64,000 nt of DNA from Caulobacteraceae bacterium (GCA_031291645.1 JARLIQ010000037.1:1-64000); one strand, 5' to 3'; counted from the stretch's first letter, positions 17,036 to 26,236 are shown. Notes: a model not told the origin generated them from the letters alone. Translations and numbers: made by a program.

Positions 17036-17431
17036 TCAGTCGACCTGCATTAGCTCGACGGCGTTGCCGTCCGGATCTTCGACGATGGCCGCGCGAACGC
17101 CGGGCCGCACGTCGACCGGAGCGATGCGCAGCGGCGCGCCCGCCTCCGCGCAGCGCGACAGCGCCGCATCAAGGTCGTCGACGGTCAGCGTCAGGTAGCG
17201 AATCCCCGTTGCTGCGGTGAACGGCGCGGGCGCCAGGGGCGCCGGCGGGTCGAACGGCTCGAGGATCTTCAGCGTGCTGTCGCCGTGGATGAAGCGGCGC
17301 ATCCGGCCGACTCCGGGCGGGGCGAGCGGCTCGGCCTCCGGCAGGCCCAACACCTGGCCATAGAAGGCGCACAAACGGTCCGGATCGGCGGTGACGAGGC
17401 CGACGTAGAGGCGCGGACGGGGCAACGGCAT
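17036..17431 (-). CDS. VOC-superfamily (glyoxalase/dioxygenase-fold) protein
   Basis: A 131-residue single-module VOC protein (RPRLYVGLVTADPDRLCAFY at the start; DPDGNAVELMQVD at the end, with the metal-ligand Glu position). Single-domain VOC proteins can be epimerases, lyases or isomerases; a methylmalonyl-CoA epimerase-like or accessory role is possible. The start at 17431 is 18 bp after the thiolase-like gene. Confidence 0.75.
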   Translation of the reverse strand: MPLPRPRLYVGLVTADPDRLCAFYGQVLGLPEAEPLAPPGVGRMRRFIHGDSTLKILEPFDPPAPLAPAPFTAATGIRYLTLTVDDLDAALSRCAEAGAPLRIAPVDVRPGVRAAIVEDPDGNAVELMQVD

Positions 17432-17448
17432 GTCGGCTCCTAATTGGA

Positions 17449-18594
17449 TCAACGGCGCAGGATCAGCGCGCCGTTCGGGGTGGAATCGCAGGTGGCGACG
17501 AGGCAGGCGCGCGCGCCTTCGATCTGGGTCGCCGCCTCGCCACGCAGCTGGCGCACCGCCTCGACGAGCAGGTTCGCGCCGTGCAGGTAGACCTCGGAGA
17601 GGCTGCCGCCGGAGGTGTTGGTCGGTAGGCGTCCGCCGGGTCCAAGCTCGCCGGCGGCCGCGAAGGCCCCCGCCTCGCCCCGGGCGCAGACGCCGTAGGC
17701 CTCCAGGCAGAACAGAACCATGGGCGAAAAGGCGTCGTAGATCTGGGCCACATCCAGCCCATCCGGGCCGATGTCGGACTGGCGCCAGAGATTGGCGGCG
17801 GTCGCCCAGGACGAACTGCGCAGTGGATCGGCCCCGTGGTAGTCGCTCATCAGCTGGTGCTGGCGGCTCATCCCTTGCGAAAAGGCGTGGATCAGCACCG
17901 GCGGGCGGCACAGGTCGCGCGCCCGCTCGGTCGAGGTCAGGACGATCGCCGCCGCGCCGTCGCTCTCCAGGCAGTTGTCGAAGATACACAGGGGGTCGGA
18001 AATCATCCGCCCGGCCATATAGGACTCGAGATCCAGGGGCCGCCCGCGCATCAAGGCGCCGGGATTGGCGTTGGCGTAAGCCCGCTGGGTCAGGGCGACG
18101 CTGGCCAGCTGCTCCCGCGTGAGGCCGTATTCGTGCATGTAACGACGCGCCAGAACCGCAACTTCGTCCACCGGGCGCAACAGGCCGTGGGGCCGCGACC
18201 ACTTCCAGTGGTCCGAGACGCGCGCGCGCACCGCCGCCCATTGCCGCTTGGACGGATCGCCCCGTTTGCGCGCACGCCAGACCACGGCCGTGCGCGCGAC
18301 GCCCGCCGCGACCGCCACGGCGGCCTGCCCGACCGCACCGCAGATCGCCCCTCCGCCATGGGCGACCTGGGAGAAGGCGTGCAATTCGCCGAAGCCCAGG
18401 TTGCGGGCGATCTCGAACTCAGGCGTCTCCTCCTGAGTGAAACTGGCCACGGCGTCGACCTCGCGCGGCGCGATTCCCGCGTCGTCGAGGGCGGCCTTGA
18501 TCGCGCCGCAGGCCAGCTCAAGCTCACTTTCCGCCAGGTTCTTGGCGAAGGCGGTGCAGCCGACGCCGACGATCGCGCTACGATCCTTCAGCAT
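17449..18594 (-). CDS. Ltp2-like thiolase homologue (probable retro-aldolase, SCP-x type)
   Basis: A 381-residue thiolase-fold protein of the lipid-transfer/SCP-x class. The nucleophilic Cys expected in true thiolases is replaced (HGGGAICGAVGQ near residues 79-90). Two tyrosines, Y286 in QIYDAFSP and Y336 in SEVYLHG, lie 50 residues apart, matching the spacing of the catalytic tyrosines (294 and 344) described for steroid aldolase Ltp2. Ltp2 works with a DUF35 partner, and a DUF35 gene lies in this operon. The start follows GGAGG; the gap to the upstream oxidoreductase is 1 bp. Confidence 0.85.
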   Translation of the reverse strand: MLKDRSAIVGVGCTAFAKNLAESELELACGAIKAALDDAGIAPREVDAVASFTQEETPEFEIARNLGFGELHAFSQVAHGGGAICGAVGQAAVAVAAGVARTAVVWRARKRGDPSKRQWAAVRARVSDHWKWSRPHGLLRPVDEVAVLARRYMHEYGLTREQLASVALTQRAYANANPGALMRGRPLDLESYMAGRMISDPLCIFDNCLESDGAAAIVLTSTERARDLCRPPVLIHAFSQGMSRQHQLMSDYHGADPLRSSSWATAANLWRQSDIGPDGLDVAQIYDAFSPMVLFCLEAYGVCARGEAGAFAAAGELGPGGRLPTNTSGGSLSEVYLHGANLLVEAVRQLRGEAATQIEGARACLVATCDSTPNGALILRR

Positions 18595-18595
18595 C

Positions 18596-21500
18596 TCAAG
18601 CCTCCACCGGGCCGGGCGCTCGCAGGACACGCATGCGCGCGGCGGGTGTCGGCGTCTCGCCGCGCCAGTGGGCCAGCAACCGCGCCCGCTCCCGCCGGGC
18701 GCGAGCCAGGCCGGCCTCCTTGACGGTGTCATAGCCCCTCACCGGGTCAGGCCAGGCGGCGATACGCCCGGCGAGCTCGAGGTTGTCCTCGTTCATGCCC
18801 GCGGCCAGGGCGGCGAGATCGTCTTCGTATTCGGCGATCAGCCGCCGCTCCTCCCGCCTGTGGGGGCTGGCCCCAAATGGATCGAAGGGCGTGCCACGCA
18901 GGCCCTTCAGCCGGTGAAGCAGGCCGAGCGCCGGCAATATCCACGGCCCGAACGCGCGCTTCCGGTAGCGGCCGCTGCGGGCGTCGCGCCGCTGCAGGAT
19001 CGGCGGCGCCAGGTTCAGCTCGATGCGAAAATCGCCCTCGAAGGCCGCCTCCAGCGAGGCCCGGAAGGACGGCGACGAATAGAGCCGCGCCACCTCGTAT
19101 TCGTCCTTGTAGGCCATCAGCTTGAACAGCTGCCGCGCGGCGGCCAGCGTCACCGGGCCGGCGGCGCCGGCGACGGCGGCTTCTCTGGCGCGCACGCCGG
19201 CGACGGCGCGGGCGAAGCGTTCGGCGTAGGCGCCGTCCTGATAGGCGGTGAGCTCGGCGCAGTTGCGCGCGATGACCGCGTCGAGGTCGGGGGGCGCCTC
19301 GGCGAGCGCCGGCGACCTGTCCAGCCCGGCCAAGGCGAGCACCGGCGCCAGATCCACGGCGGCCAGTCGCCCCCAAGCCAGGGCGTCCTTGTTCATCTTG
19401 GTCCCCGCGCCGTTCAGCTCGATGGCGCGTTCGAGCGCCGCCAGGCCGACCGGCATCCAGCCGCGTTGCAGCGCGTATCCGACGAGCATCAGGTTGGCGG
19501 CCAGCTCCGCGCCCATCAGCGCCTGAGCCAGTTCCGCGGCGGCGAGGAATTCGACCGCGCAGCCTGCGCCGGCCATGGCCGCCGCCAGCGCCTCCGTTGA
19601 CAGGTCGAGGTCGGGGTTCGAGGCGAAGTCGGCGGTCGGCGCCACATGACTGTTGACCACCGCCCGCGTCCGGCCGGGGACGACCCTGGCCAAGGCGTCA
19701 GCGCCGGCCGCCACGACGATGTCGCTTCCCAGGATCAGGTCGGCGGCGACGATGCGGTTGGCGTGGATGTCCGCCGCAGCCGCGGCGATCCGCACGTGGC
19801 TGGCGACCGGTCCGTTCCGCTGCGCCAGGCCCGACATGTCGAGCACCGAGCAGCCCTTGCCTTCCAGGTGCGCGGCCATGGCGATCAGAGCGCCGAGGGT
19901 GACCACGCCTGCGCCGCCAACCCCGCAAATCAGGATGTCATAAGGCCGGCTCGTCTCGGCGATCGAAGGCGCCGGCAGGGCCGCGGCCTTGGCGCGCACG
20001 TCGAACCCGGCCCCGGCCGCCGCGCCGCGCTTGCGCGGGCGCGCGCCGTAGACGGTGACGAAGCTCGGGCAATAGCCCTTCAGGCAGGAAAAGTCCTTGT
20101 TGCAGGCGGACTGGTTGATCCGCCGCTTGCGCCCGAACTCTGTCTCGAGCGGCTCGATGGCGATGCAGTTGGACTGCACGCCGCAGTCGCCGCAGCCCTC
20201 GCAGACCCGTTCGTTGATGAAGGTGCGCCGGTCGGGGTCCGCCGCCTTCCCGCGCTTGCGCCGGCGGCGCAGCTCGGTGGCGCAGTACTGTTCGTAGACG
20301 ATGACGCTGACACCCTCGGTCGCGCGCAGCTCCGTCTGCGTGGCCTCCAGGTCGTCGCGGTGGCGGATGATCGCCTGTGACGGGAAGTTTTTGACCTTCC
20401 GATACTTTCCGATGTCGTCGCTGACCACGGCGACGGCGGCTGCGCCTTCGGCCAGGACCTGACGGACCAGGTCGTCGACGCGCACCTGGCCTTCGATGGC
20501 CTGGCCGCCGGTCATCGCGATCGCGTCGTTGACCAGGATCTTGTAGGTGATGTTGACCTTGGCCGCGACCGCCGCCCGGAGCGCCAGAATGCCCGAGTGG
20601 AAGTAGGTCCCGTCGCCCAGGTTCTGGAAGATGTGCTCGGTGTCGCTGAACGGTGAGATGCCGATCCAGGGCGCGCCCTCGCCGCCCATCTGGAACAGGG
20701 TCGGCGTGCGCCGTTCGGGTAGGAAGGTGGCCATGCCGTGGCAGCCGATCCCGCCGAAGGCGATGCTGCCCTCGGGCACCCGAGTCGAGGTGTTGTGCGG
20801 GCAACCGGCGCAGAAGCTTGGCGTGCGTTTCAGCCCGCCCGCCGTGTTCGGCCGCGGGCCGCCAGCGCGAGCCAGGGCCTCCAAGCGCTCCGCCAGCGCC
20901 GGATCGCCGGTCAGGCCGAGGAGGCGTCCGGCGAGCGCCCTGGCGACCAAGCCGGGCGTCAGTTCGCCTTCAGCCGGAAGCAGCGGCCCGCCGGCCGCGT
21001 CCTGCTTGCCGACCAGCAGGGGGCGGCCGGCCTGATTCACCAGCAGCTTGGCCAGCTGGTCCTCGATCACCGGCCGTTTCTCCTCGACGACGAGGACCTC
21101 CCGCCGCCCTGCGCAGAATTCGCCGGCGCCTTGCGGCTCTAGTGGCCAGGGCATGGCGACCTTGTAGAGCGACAGGCCGAGCCGGGCGCAGCCGGCCGCG
21201 TCCAGGCCGAGCATCTCCAGCGCCTGCATCACGTCCAGGAAGGCCTTGCCCGTCGTCACCACGCCGAGGCCGCCGGGGCCCCCGTCGATGACCGTACGGT
21301 CCAGCCGGTTGGCGCGGACATAGGCCTGGGCCGCCGGCAGGCGCTGTCGGTACTGGCGCTGCTCGGCCTCCAGCGCCGGCACGCCCCAGCGCAGCGCCAG
21401 GTCGGCCCCTGGCGGCGGCGGCAGGACGATGCGCACACGGCCCGGGTCCACTTCGACCGAGGCCGACGCCTCGACCGTGTCGGTGACGCATTTCATGCCG

Positions 21501-22096
21501 ACCCAGCAGCCCGAATAGCGCGACAGGGCGAAGCCGTGCAGACCCAGGTCCAGGTAGTCCTGAACGCTGGCCGGGTTCAGATAGGGCATGCCGAAGTGGA
21601 CGAAGGCGTGGTCGCTCTGGTGCGCCGTGGTCGAGGACTTGGCCCCGTGGTCGTCGCCGGCCAGGACCAACACGCCGCCGAGCGCGGACGCGCCCGCGTA
21701 GCTTCCATGCTTGAGCGCATCGCCCGACCGGTCGAGGCCGGGTCCTTTGCCGTACCAGAGGGCGAAGACGCCATCGTAGCGCGCGCCTTCGATCAGGTGG
21801 GCCTGCTGGCTACCCCACACGGCCGTGGCGGCTAGGTCTTCGTTGAGCCCCGGTTGGAAGCGGATGTGATGGGCGTCGAGGAAGCTCTGGGCCTGCTTGA
21901 GCGCGGTGTCGTACCCGCCGAGCGGCGAGCCGGTGTAGCCGCTGATGAAGCCGGCGGTGTTCAGCCCCGCCGCCGCATCCCGCTGGCGCTGCATCATCGG
22001 CAGCCGCACGAGCGCCTGTGAGCCGCTGAGATAGACCCGGCCGCGCTCGAGGGCGTAACGGTCGTCGAGCGCGTAGTCCGCGAGCGGCGCGGTCAC
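18596..22096 (-). CDS. Fused indolepyruvate-type ferredoxin oxidoreductase
   Basis: A 1166-residue 2-oxoacid:ferredoxin oxidoreductase with alpha, beta and gamma parts fused, as in proteobacterial indolepyruvate enzymes. Visible parts are the N-terminal pyrimidine domain (GFISGYTGSPLGGYD), a TPP domain with CAGCPHNTS near 430 and GGIGCHG, a 4Fe-4S segment near 630-680 (CEGCGDC, CNKDFSC), a gamma domain beginning near 718 (DILICGVGGAGVV) and a long C-terminal region. It would convert a 2-oxoacid plus CoA to an acyl-CoA and CO2. It overlaps the upstream dioxygenase gene by ATGA, so it belongs to the catabolic operon. Confidence 0.9.
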   Translation of the reverse strand: MTAPLADYALDDRYALERGRVYLSGSQALVRLPMMQRQRDAAAGLNTAGFISGYTGSPLGGYDTALKQAQSFLDAHHIRFQPGLNEDLAATAVWGSQQAHLIEGARYDGVFALWYGKGPGLDRSGDALKHGSYAGASALGGVLVLAGDDHGAKSSTTAHQSDHAFVHFGMPYLNPASVQDYLDLGLHGFALSRYSGCWVGMKCVTDTVEASASVEVDPGRVRIVLPPPPGADLALRWGVPALEAEQRQYRQRLPAAQAYVRANRLDRTVIDGGPGGLGVVTTGKAFLDVMQALEMLGLDAAGCARLGLSLYKVAMPWPLEPQGAGEFCAGRREVLVVEEKRPVIEDQLAKLLVNQAGRPLLVGKQDAAGGPLLPAEGELTPGLVARALAGRLLGLTGDPALAERLEALARAGGPRPNTAGGLKRTPSFCAGCPHNTSTRVPEGSIAFGGIGCHGMATFLPERRTPTLFQMGGEGAPWIGISPFSDTEHIFQNLGDGTYFHSGILALRAAVAAKVNITYKILVNDAIAMTGGQAIEGQVRVDDLVRQVLAEGAAAVAVVSDDIGKYRKVKNFPSQAIIRHRDDLEATQTELRATEGVSVIVYEQYCATELRRRRKRGKAADPDRRTFINERVCEGCGDCGVQSNCIAIEPLETEFGRKRRINQSACNKDFSCLKGYCPSFVTVYGARPRKRGAAAGAGFDVRAKAAALPAPSIAETSRPYDILICGVGGAGVVTLGALIAMAAHLEGKGCSVLDMSGLAQRNGPVASHVRIAAAAADIHANRIVAADLILGSDIVVAAGADALARVVPGRTRAVVNSHVAPTADFASNPDLDLSTEALAAAMAGAGCAVEFLAAAELAQALMGAELAANLMLVGYALQRGWMPVGLAALERAIELNGAGTKMNKDALAWGRLAAVDLAPVLALAGLDRSPALAEAPPDLDAVIARNCAELTAYQDGAYAERFARAVAGVRAREAAVAGAAGPVTLAAARQLFKLMAYKDEYEVARLYSSPSFRASLEAAFEGDFRIELNLAPPILQRRDARSGRYRKRAFGPWILPALGLLHRLKGLRGTPFDPFGASPHRREERRLIAEYEDDLAALAAGMNEDNLELAGRIAAWPDPVRGYDTVKEAGLARARRERARLLAHWRGETPTPAARMRVLRAPGPVEA

Positions 22097-23061
22097 GCGA
22101 CTCCCCCGGTTCCGCCCATCGCCGCCTTCTGCACCGCCTCGATCAGGCCGTGGTGGCCCCAGACGTCCCCCTCGCAGAACTGGTTCGGCCGCCAGTCGTC
22201 GCCGATCAGCAGGCCCCAGCAGCCCACCTCGACATGGAAGCCGCCGGGGCTGTCCATGTAGAAGCTGAGCATGCCGTCATTGCGGTGGCGGCCCAGGCTG
22301 GAGACCACCTCGACGCCCGCCTTTAGCGCCCGGTCGAGCGTGCGGCCGACGGCGTCGATGTTCTGCAGTTCGACGAGCATGTGCTGCAGCCCGCGGGCCT
22401 GCCCCAGCTCGATCATGGCGATGGAGTGGTGACGCGGATTGCACCGCAGGAACTGGAGCCGCGCATCGCCGCCGTAGCTGAAATAGTCGGTCAGCCTGAA
22501 CCCCAGCAGGCCGGTGTAGAAGTCGAAGCAGGCCGCCTGATTGCGCACGAACAGGTTGAAGTGGCCCACCCCCAGATGGCCGGCGACGAACCGGTGGTCC
22601 GGGATCGCGGACTGGAAATTGTAGTCGCAGGTCTGCCCCCAGATCAGCTCGATGGCATGGCCGGCCGGATCCTCGAAGAAGGCGATTCCGCTGACCGCGC
22701 GCGCCCCGGCCTCGGCGGGCGAGCCGACGCGCGCCTCGACGCCCGCCGCGCGCAGTTCGGCCAGGCCCGCCTCGAAAGCCAATGGCCCGTCGACCTCGAA
22801 ACCCAGATAGGCGAGGCCGTTTTCGCCGTCGCTGGGATGGACGGCCACGCGCCACTGCCGGTCGTCCATCTTGAGATAGACCGAGCCGTCCGGAGCGACG
22901 CCGGTCATGGCGCTGGCCGGGCGCAGCTGGCCCGGCGCGCCCCAACCTTGGCCCGGAACCGCTCGCGCCCGCATCATGCCCAGCACGTCGACGCAATAGG
23001 TCAGCCAGGCCCCGGGATCGGCCGCCTTGATCCCGATATAGGCTACGGCGTTGATCTGCAT
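22093..23061 (-). CDS. Type I extradiol ring-cleavage dioxygenase (VOC, two-domain)
   Basis: A 322-residue protein of two VOC domains, the BphC/HsaC architecture. In the C-terminal domain the expected Fe(II) ligands are visible at His167 (VGHFN), His227 (LQHML) and Glu278 (FHVEVG). The acid-base His near 211-212 (RHHSIA) and a Tyr at 268 are also kept, so it should be active on a catechol. Biphenyl, steroid and terpenoid catechols are known substrates of the family. It ends in an ATGA overlap with the oxidoreductase gene. Confidence 0.88.
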   Translation of the reverse strand: MQINAVAYIGIKAADPGAWLTYCVDVLGMMRARAVPGQGWGAPGQLRPASAMTGVAPDGSVYLKMDDRQWRVAVHPSDGENGLAYLGFEVDGPLAFEAGLAELRAAGVEARVGSPAEAGARAVSGIAFFEDPAGHAIELIWGQTCDYNFQSAIPDHRFVAGHLGVGHFNLFVRNQAACFDFYTGLLGFRLTDYFSYGGDARLQFLRCNPRHHSIAMIELGQARGLQHMLVELQNIDAVGRTLDRALKAGVEVVSSLGRHRNDGMLSFYMDSPGGFHVEVGCWGLLIGDDWRPNQFCEGDVWGHHGLIEAVQKAAMGGTGGVA

Positions 23062-23080
23062 GACGGAGCTCCAGCGAAGG

Positions 23081-23527
23081 TCATTGGGGATCGGCCAGGC
23101 GCCATCCTGGCAGGGCGACGTCCTCGGCGATGCGGGAAAAGCCAACCTGCACGGCCTGGCCGATGCGAAGCGCGCTCGCGTCGAAGCCGGCCATGTCGCC
23201 GGCCTTCCCGACCAGCATCGGCCCGACGAGGCGCAGGCCGGGATAGTCATCGAGCTCGACCACCGCGGTGACGTAGGGCGTGAGGGCGGCGAACGCCGGC
23301 AGCAGCGGTGGGGCGGGGACCGCCCAGGACCAAAGCCGCCCGCGGCCGCTCGCGGCCCGCCACTCGACCGCCATCGACTGGCAGTCCGGGCACATGGCCC
23401 TGGGCGGATGGCGAGCGAGACCGCAGGCGGCGCATGTCTGGACCAGCAGCCGTCCCTCCAGGTTCGCGCGCCAGAACGCCGCGTCGACCGGCTCGTCGGT
23501 GGTTGGCAGCGGGCGCTCTTCGATCAT
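23081..23527 (-). CDS. DUF35 OB-fold zinc-ribbon acyl-CoA-binding protein
   Basis: A 148-residue protein with an N-terminal helix, a rubredoxin-like zinc ribbon (CAACG and CPDC, about residues 32-50) and a C-terminal OB fold. DUF35 proteins accompany thiolases and Ltp2-type aldolases, where they bind the acyl-CoA and are required for activity. This is the likely partner of the Ltp2-like protein encoded 4.5 kb downstream. The start has GGAGG eight bases upstream and overlaps the crotonase stop by ATGA. Confidence 0.87.
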   Translation of the reverse strand: MIEERPLPTTDEPVDAAFWRANLEGRLLVQTCAACGLARHPPRAMCPDCQSMAVEWRAASGRGRLWSWAVPAPPLLPAFAALTPYVTAVVELDDYPGLRLVGPMLVGKAGDMAGFDASALRIGQAVQVGFSRIAEDVALPGWRLADPQ

Positions 23528-24264
23528 CGGCGGGCCTCCCGCAGGCGAGCCAGGCGCCCGACATCCAGAATCTCCCGTTCGACCGCCTGGACGATCGATC
23601 CGCGCTCGGCCGCCGCCAGGGCTCCTCGGATCGCGGCGGTGACCTCGCGGCCGCCACACGCCAGAGCGCGGGCCATCTCGAACGCCCGCGCCGCGAGCGC
23701 CTCGGCCGGCGCCACCTCGTCGACGAGACCGCATGCGCAGGCCGCCGCCGCATCGAGCGTCTCTCCCGCCAGGAGGATGCGGCGCGCCCTGGAGGGACCG
23801 ACCAGCCGCGGCAGCAGCCAGGTCGAACCCATGCCGGGCATGATCCCCAGCCGCGCGAACGGAAAGGCGAAGCTGGCGGCGGGGCTCGCCAACCGGGCGT
23901 CGAAGGTCAGGGTCATGGTCGCGCCGAGGCCGACCGCCGCGCCGCCCACCGCAGCCACCAGCGGCTTTTCCGAGGCCGCCAGGCGCTCGGCGAAGCCGGT
24001 CAGGAAGCGCTCCTCGCCCAGCCTCAGGCCGCTCTCGCCGACTGCGCCGGCGGTCGCCTGACGGTCCGCCCCCGCGCAGAAGCCGCGGCCCTCCCCGGTC
24101 ATGACGATGGCGGCGACGCCGGGATCGGCCCAAAGGGCCTCGAACGCCTCGACCAGGTCCTCGCCCATCTCGGGCGTGTAGGCGTTGAGCCGCGCCGGGC
24201 GGTCCAGGGTGATCGTCCCGACGCCGTCGGCGCACGCCACGCGTAAGGTCCCGAAGCGGCTCAC
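23524..24264 (-). CDS. Enoyl-CoA hydratase/isomerase family protein
   Basis: A 246-residue crotonase with the oxyanion-hole elements GFCAGADRQATAG and VGGAAVGLGATMTL and the family segment ARLGIMPGMGSTWLLPRLVG. The start is a GTG overlapping the stop of the preceding crotonase gene (GTGA), so the two are coupled. Which step each crotonase serves cannot be told from sequence. Confidence 0.86.
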   Translation of the reverse strand: MSRFGTLRVACADGVGTITLDRPARLNAYTPEMGEDLVEAFEALWADPGVAAIVMTGEGRGFCAGADRQATAGAVGESGLRLGEERFLTGFAERLAASEKPLVAAVGGAAVGLGATMTLTFDARLASPAASFAFPFARLGIMPGMGSTWLLPRLVGPSRARRILLAGETLDAAAACACGLVDEVAPAEALAARAFEMARALACGGREVTAAIRGALAAAERGSIVQAVEREILDVGRLARLREARR

Positions 24265-25040
24265 GGCCGCCCGGCCCAGTTCGGCGCGCGCCCCTCGCGG
24301 AAGGCGGCCTGGCCTTCGGCGAACTCCGGACCGGCGTTGTGCTCGGCGATCAGGGCCGAGGCGCGGTCGAGCGCCGCCTCCAGCGGCAGCTCCAGCGACT
24401 GCCAGATGGCGGCCTTGGTCCGGGCCAGGGCCTGAGGCGCGTGCGCCTTGATCGCGTCGGCCAGTTCGCCGGCGCGCGCGCCCAGCGCCTCGGGCGCCAC
24501 GCATTCGCCGACCAGGCCGATCTCCAGCGCCCGCCGGGCCGACAATCGCTCCGAGCCGCCCATCAGGGCCATGCGCAGCACGGCGTCCAGCGGGATCTTG
24601 CGCGCCAGGGCGACCGGCTCGAGCCCGGCGACCAGGCCGACGCGGACATGGGTGTCGAAGAAGCTGGCGTTCTCGGAGGCGATGACCACGTCGCAGTCGG
24701 CGACGAAATGCAGGCCGCCGCCGACGACCATGCCGTTGACCGCACAGATCACCGGCTTGGTAACCCGCGCCTGACGCGGGGTCCAGACCAGCTGGTCCTT
24801 GATCGAGCGGCCCGGATCGTCGGCCTGCGGCAAGTCGGCGATGTCGGCGCCGGTGCAGAAGGCGCGGTCTCCGGCGCCGATGACGATGGCGACGCGCGCG
24901 GCCGGATCAGCCTCGAACCGCGCCCAGGCCAGGGGAAGCTCCCGGCTCATGACGCTGTTGATCGCGTTGTGCCGCTCCGGCCGATTGAGCACCAGGCGCG
25001 CGACGCCGGCCTCGAGGGCGTAGTCCAGGGTCTCAAACAT
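24261..25040 (-). CDS. Enoyl-CoA hydratase/isomerase family protein
   Basis: A 259-residue crotonase-fold enzyme (RAFCTGADIADLPQ; NGMVVGGGLHFVADCDVVIA; THVRVGLVAGLEPVAL). It lacks the usual Glu-rich hydratase pattern in the last segment, so isomerase, hydrolase or lyase activity is also possible. It overlaps the end of the acyl-CoA dehydrogenase gene by 8 bp and the next crotonase by GTGA. Confidence 0.86.
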   Translation of the reverse strand: MFETLDYALEAGVARLVLNRPERHNAINSVMSRELPLAWARFEADPAARVAIVIGAGDRAFCTGADIADLPQADDPGRSIKDQLVWTPRQARVTKPVICAVNGMVVGGGLHFVADCDVVIASENASFFDTHVRVGLVAGLEPVALARKIPLDAVLRMALMGGSERLSARRALEIGLVGECVAPEALGARAGELADAIKAHAPQALARTKAAIWQSLELPLEAALDRASALIAEHNAGPEFAEGQAAFREGRAPNWAGRP

Positions 25041-26169
25041 CGGCCGTCTCGCGTGCGGGAACCGGGCCCAGCGTCAGGTCGGCGATCTCGCCTTCCAGGA
25101 ACGCGGCGTCGCCGTTGAGCGCGGCCCAGGCCTTGGATCGCCGAAAGAACAGCTGGGCGTCGCAGGCCGTGGTGTAGCCTAAACCGCCGTGCACCTGGAC
25201 GGCTGTGGCGGCGGCGCGGCGGAAGACCTCTCCGGCCTTCAGGCGGGCCATCGCGGCCAACCGCGGCCACGCCCGGCCGGCGTCGATCGCCCAGGCGGCC
25301 TGCCAGACCAGCGCCCGCGCGCCCTTGACCCCCACCGCCACCTCGGCCAGGGCGTGAGCTACAGCCTGGAAGCCGCCGATCGGGCGGCCGAACGCCTCGC
25401 GCTGCTTGGCGTAGGCGACGCCGATCGCGTGGGCCTGGTCGGCAGCGCCCACGGCCTGCGCCGCCAGGGCGACCTGGCCGCGCAGCAGCGCCTCGAGCCA
25501 GGCGCCCCAGACCTCGCTGGCCGAGAGGGCCTCGGCAGGCGCCGCGTCCAGGTCGACCACGAAGTGCGGCTCGCCGGCGAGCTCGCGCTGGCGGACCAGT
25601 CGCACGCCCGGCCCTTGCGGATCGACCAGGGCCGCCCGAATCTCGTCGTGCGCGTCGCGGGCGAGCACGATCAGCCGGGCGGCGCCATCGGCGAACGGCG
25701 CGAAATGCTTGCGTCCCGTCAGGCGAAGGCCATCGGCCGTCGCCTCCGCCCGGCAGCGCACGCCGGCCCGCCCGAAGCCGCCGCCGGGCTCGATCGCCGC
25801 CACGCTGATCCAGGCCTCCCCGGCCGCCAGCGCCGGCAGCCAGCGTTCGATCTGTTCGGCCGTGCCCAGGGCCTCGACCAGGCGCGCGGCCAGGACGCAG
25901 CTGGTGAAATGGGGCGTGACAGCGAGGGCGCGGCCCAGCTGCTCGTAGGCCAGGGCGGTCTCGAACGCGCCCAGGCCCAGGCCGCCGTGCTCCGCCGGCG
26001 CGGCCAGGCCGCACAACCCCTGCGCGCGCAACTGGCCCCACAGGACCTGCGAGAAGCCCGCGCCGGACACCTCCGCCGCCCGCAGGTCCGCGGGGGTGAA
26101 AACGTCCGCGCACAAGCGGCTAATGAGGTCGGCGAGCATCGCCTGGTCTTCGGAAAGGTTGAGATCCAT
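25033..26169 (-). CDS. Acyl-CoA dehydrogenase, likely subunit of heteromeric enzyme
   Basis: A 378-residue acyl-CoA dehydrogenase-fold protein (DLNLSEDQAMLADL at the start; VQVHGGLGYTTACDAQLFFR near the end). It lies directly after another dehydrogenase gene and diverges from it: the FAD/substrate segment is weak (AAIEPGGGFG in place of the usual SEPxAGSD). Such adjacent unlike pairs form alpha2beta2 dehydrogenases in steroid side-chain degradation. Start 26169 is chosen at MDLNLSED. Confidence 0.87.
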   Translation of the reverse strand: MDLNLSEDQAMLADLISRLCADVFTPADLRAAEVSGAGFSQVLWGQLRAQGLCGLAAPAEHGGLGLGAFETALAYEQLGRALAVTPHFTSCVLAARLVEALGTAEQIERWLPALAAGEAWISVAAIEPGGGFGRAGVRCRAEATADGLRLTGRKHFAPFADGAARLIVLARDAHDEIRAALVDPQGPGVRLVRQRELAGEPHFVVDLDAAPAEALSASEVWGAWLEALLRGQVALAAQAVGAADQAHAIGVAYAKQREAFGRPIGGFQAVAHALAEVAVGVKGARALVWQAAWAIDAGRAWPRLAAMARLKAGEVFRRAAATAVQVHGGLGYTTACDAQLFFRRSKAWAALNGDAAFLEGEIADLTLGPVPARETADV

Positions 26170-26220
26170 CGCGGTGGTGTTCGCAGGGCGGGAGGGATGA
26201 CATCGAAGCCGGCGGGGGCG

Positions 26221-26236
26221 GCTCTCATGCAACTCG
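26221..26236 (-). promoter_or_regulatory. One-mismatch copy of the GCTCACATNNAACTCG motif
   Basis: GCTCTCATGCAACTCG overlaps the last codons of the upstream dehydrogenase gene and lies 52-67 bp upstream of the next gene start. Overlap with coding sequence makes chance similarity possible. If real, it would give the downstream part of the operon an internal control point. Confidence 0.25.
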
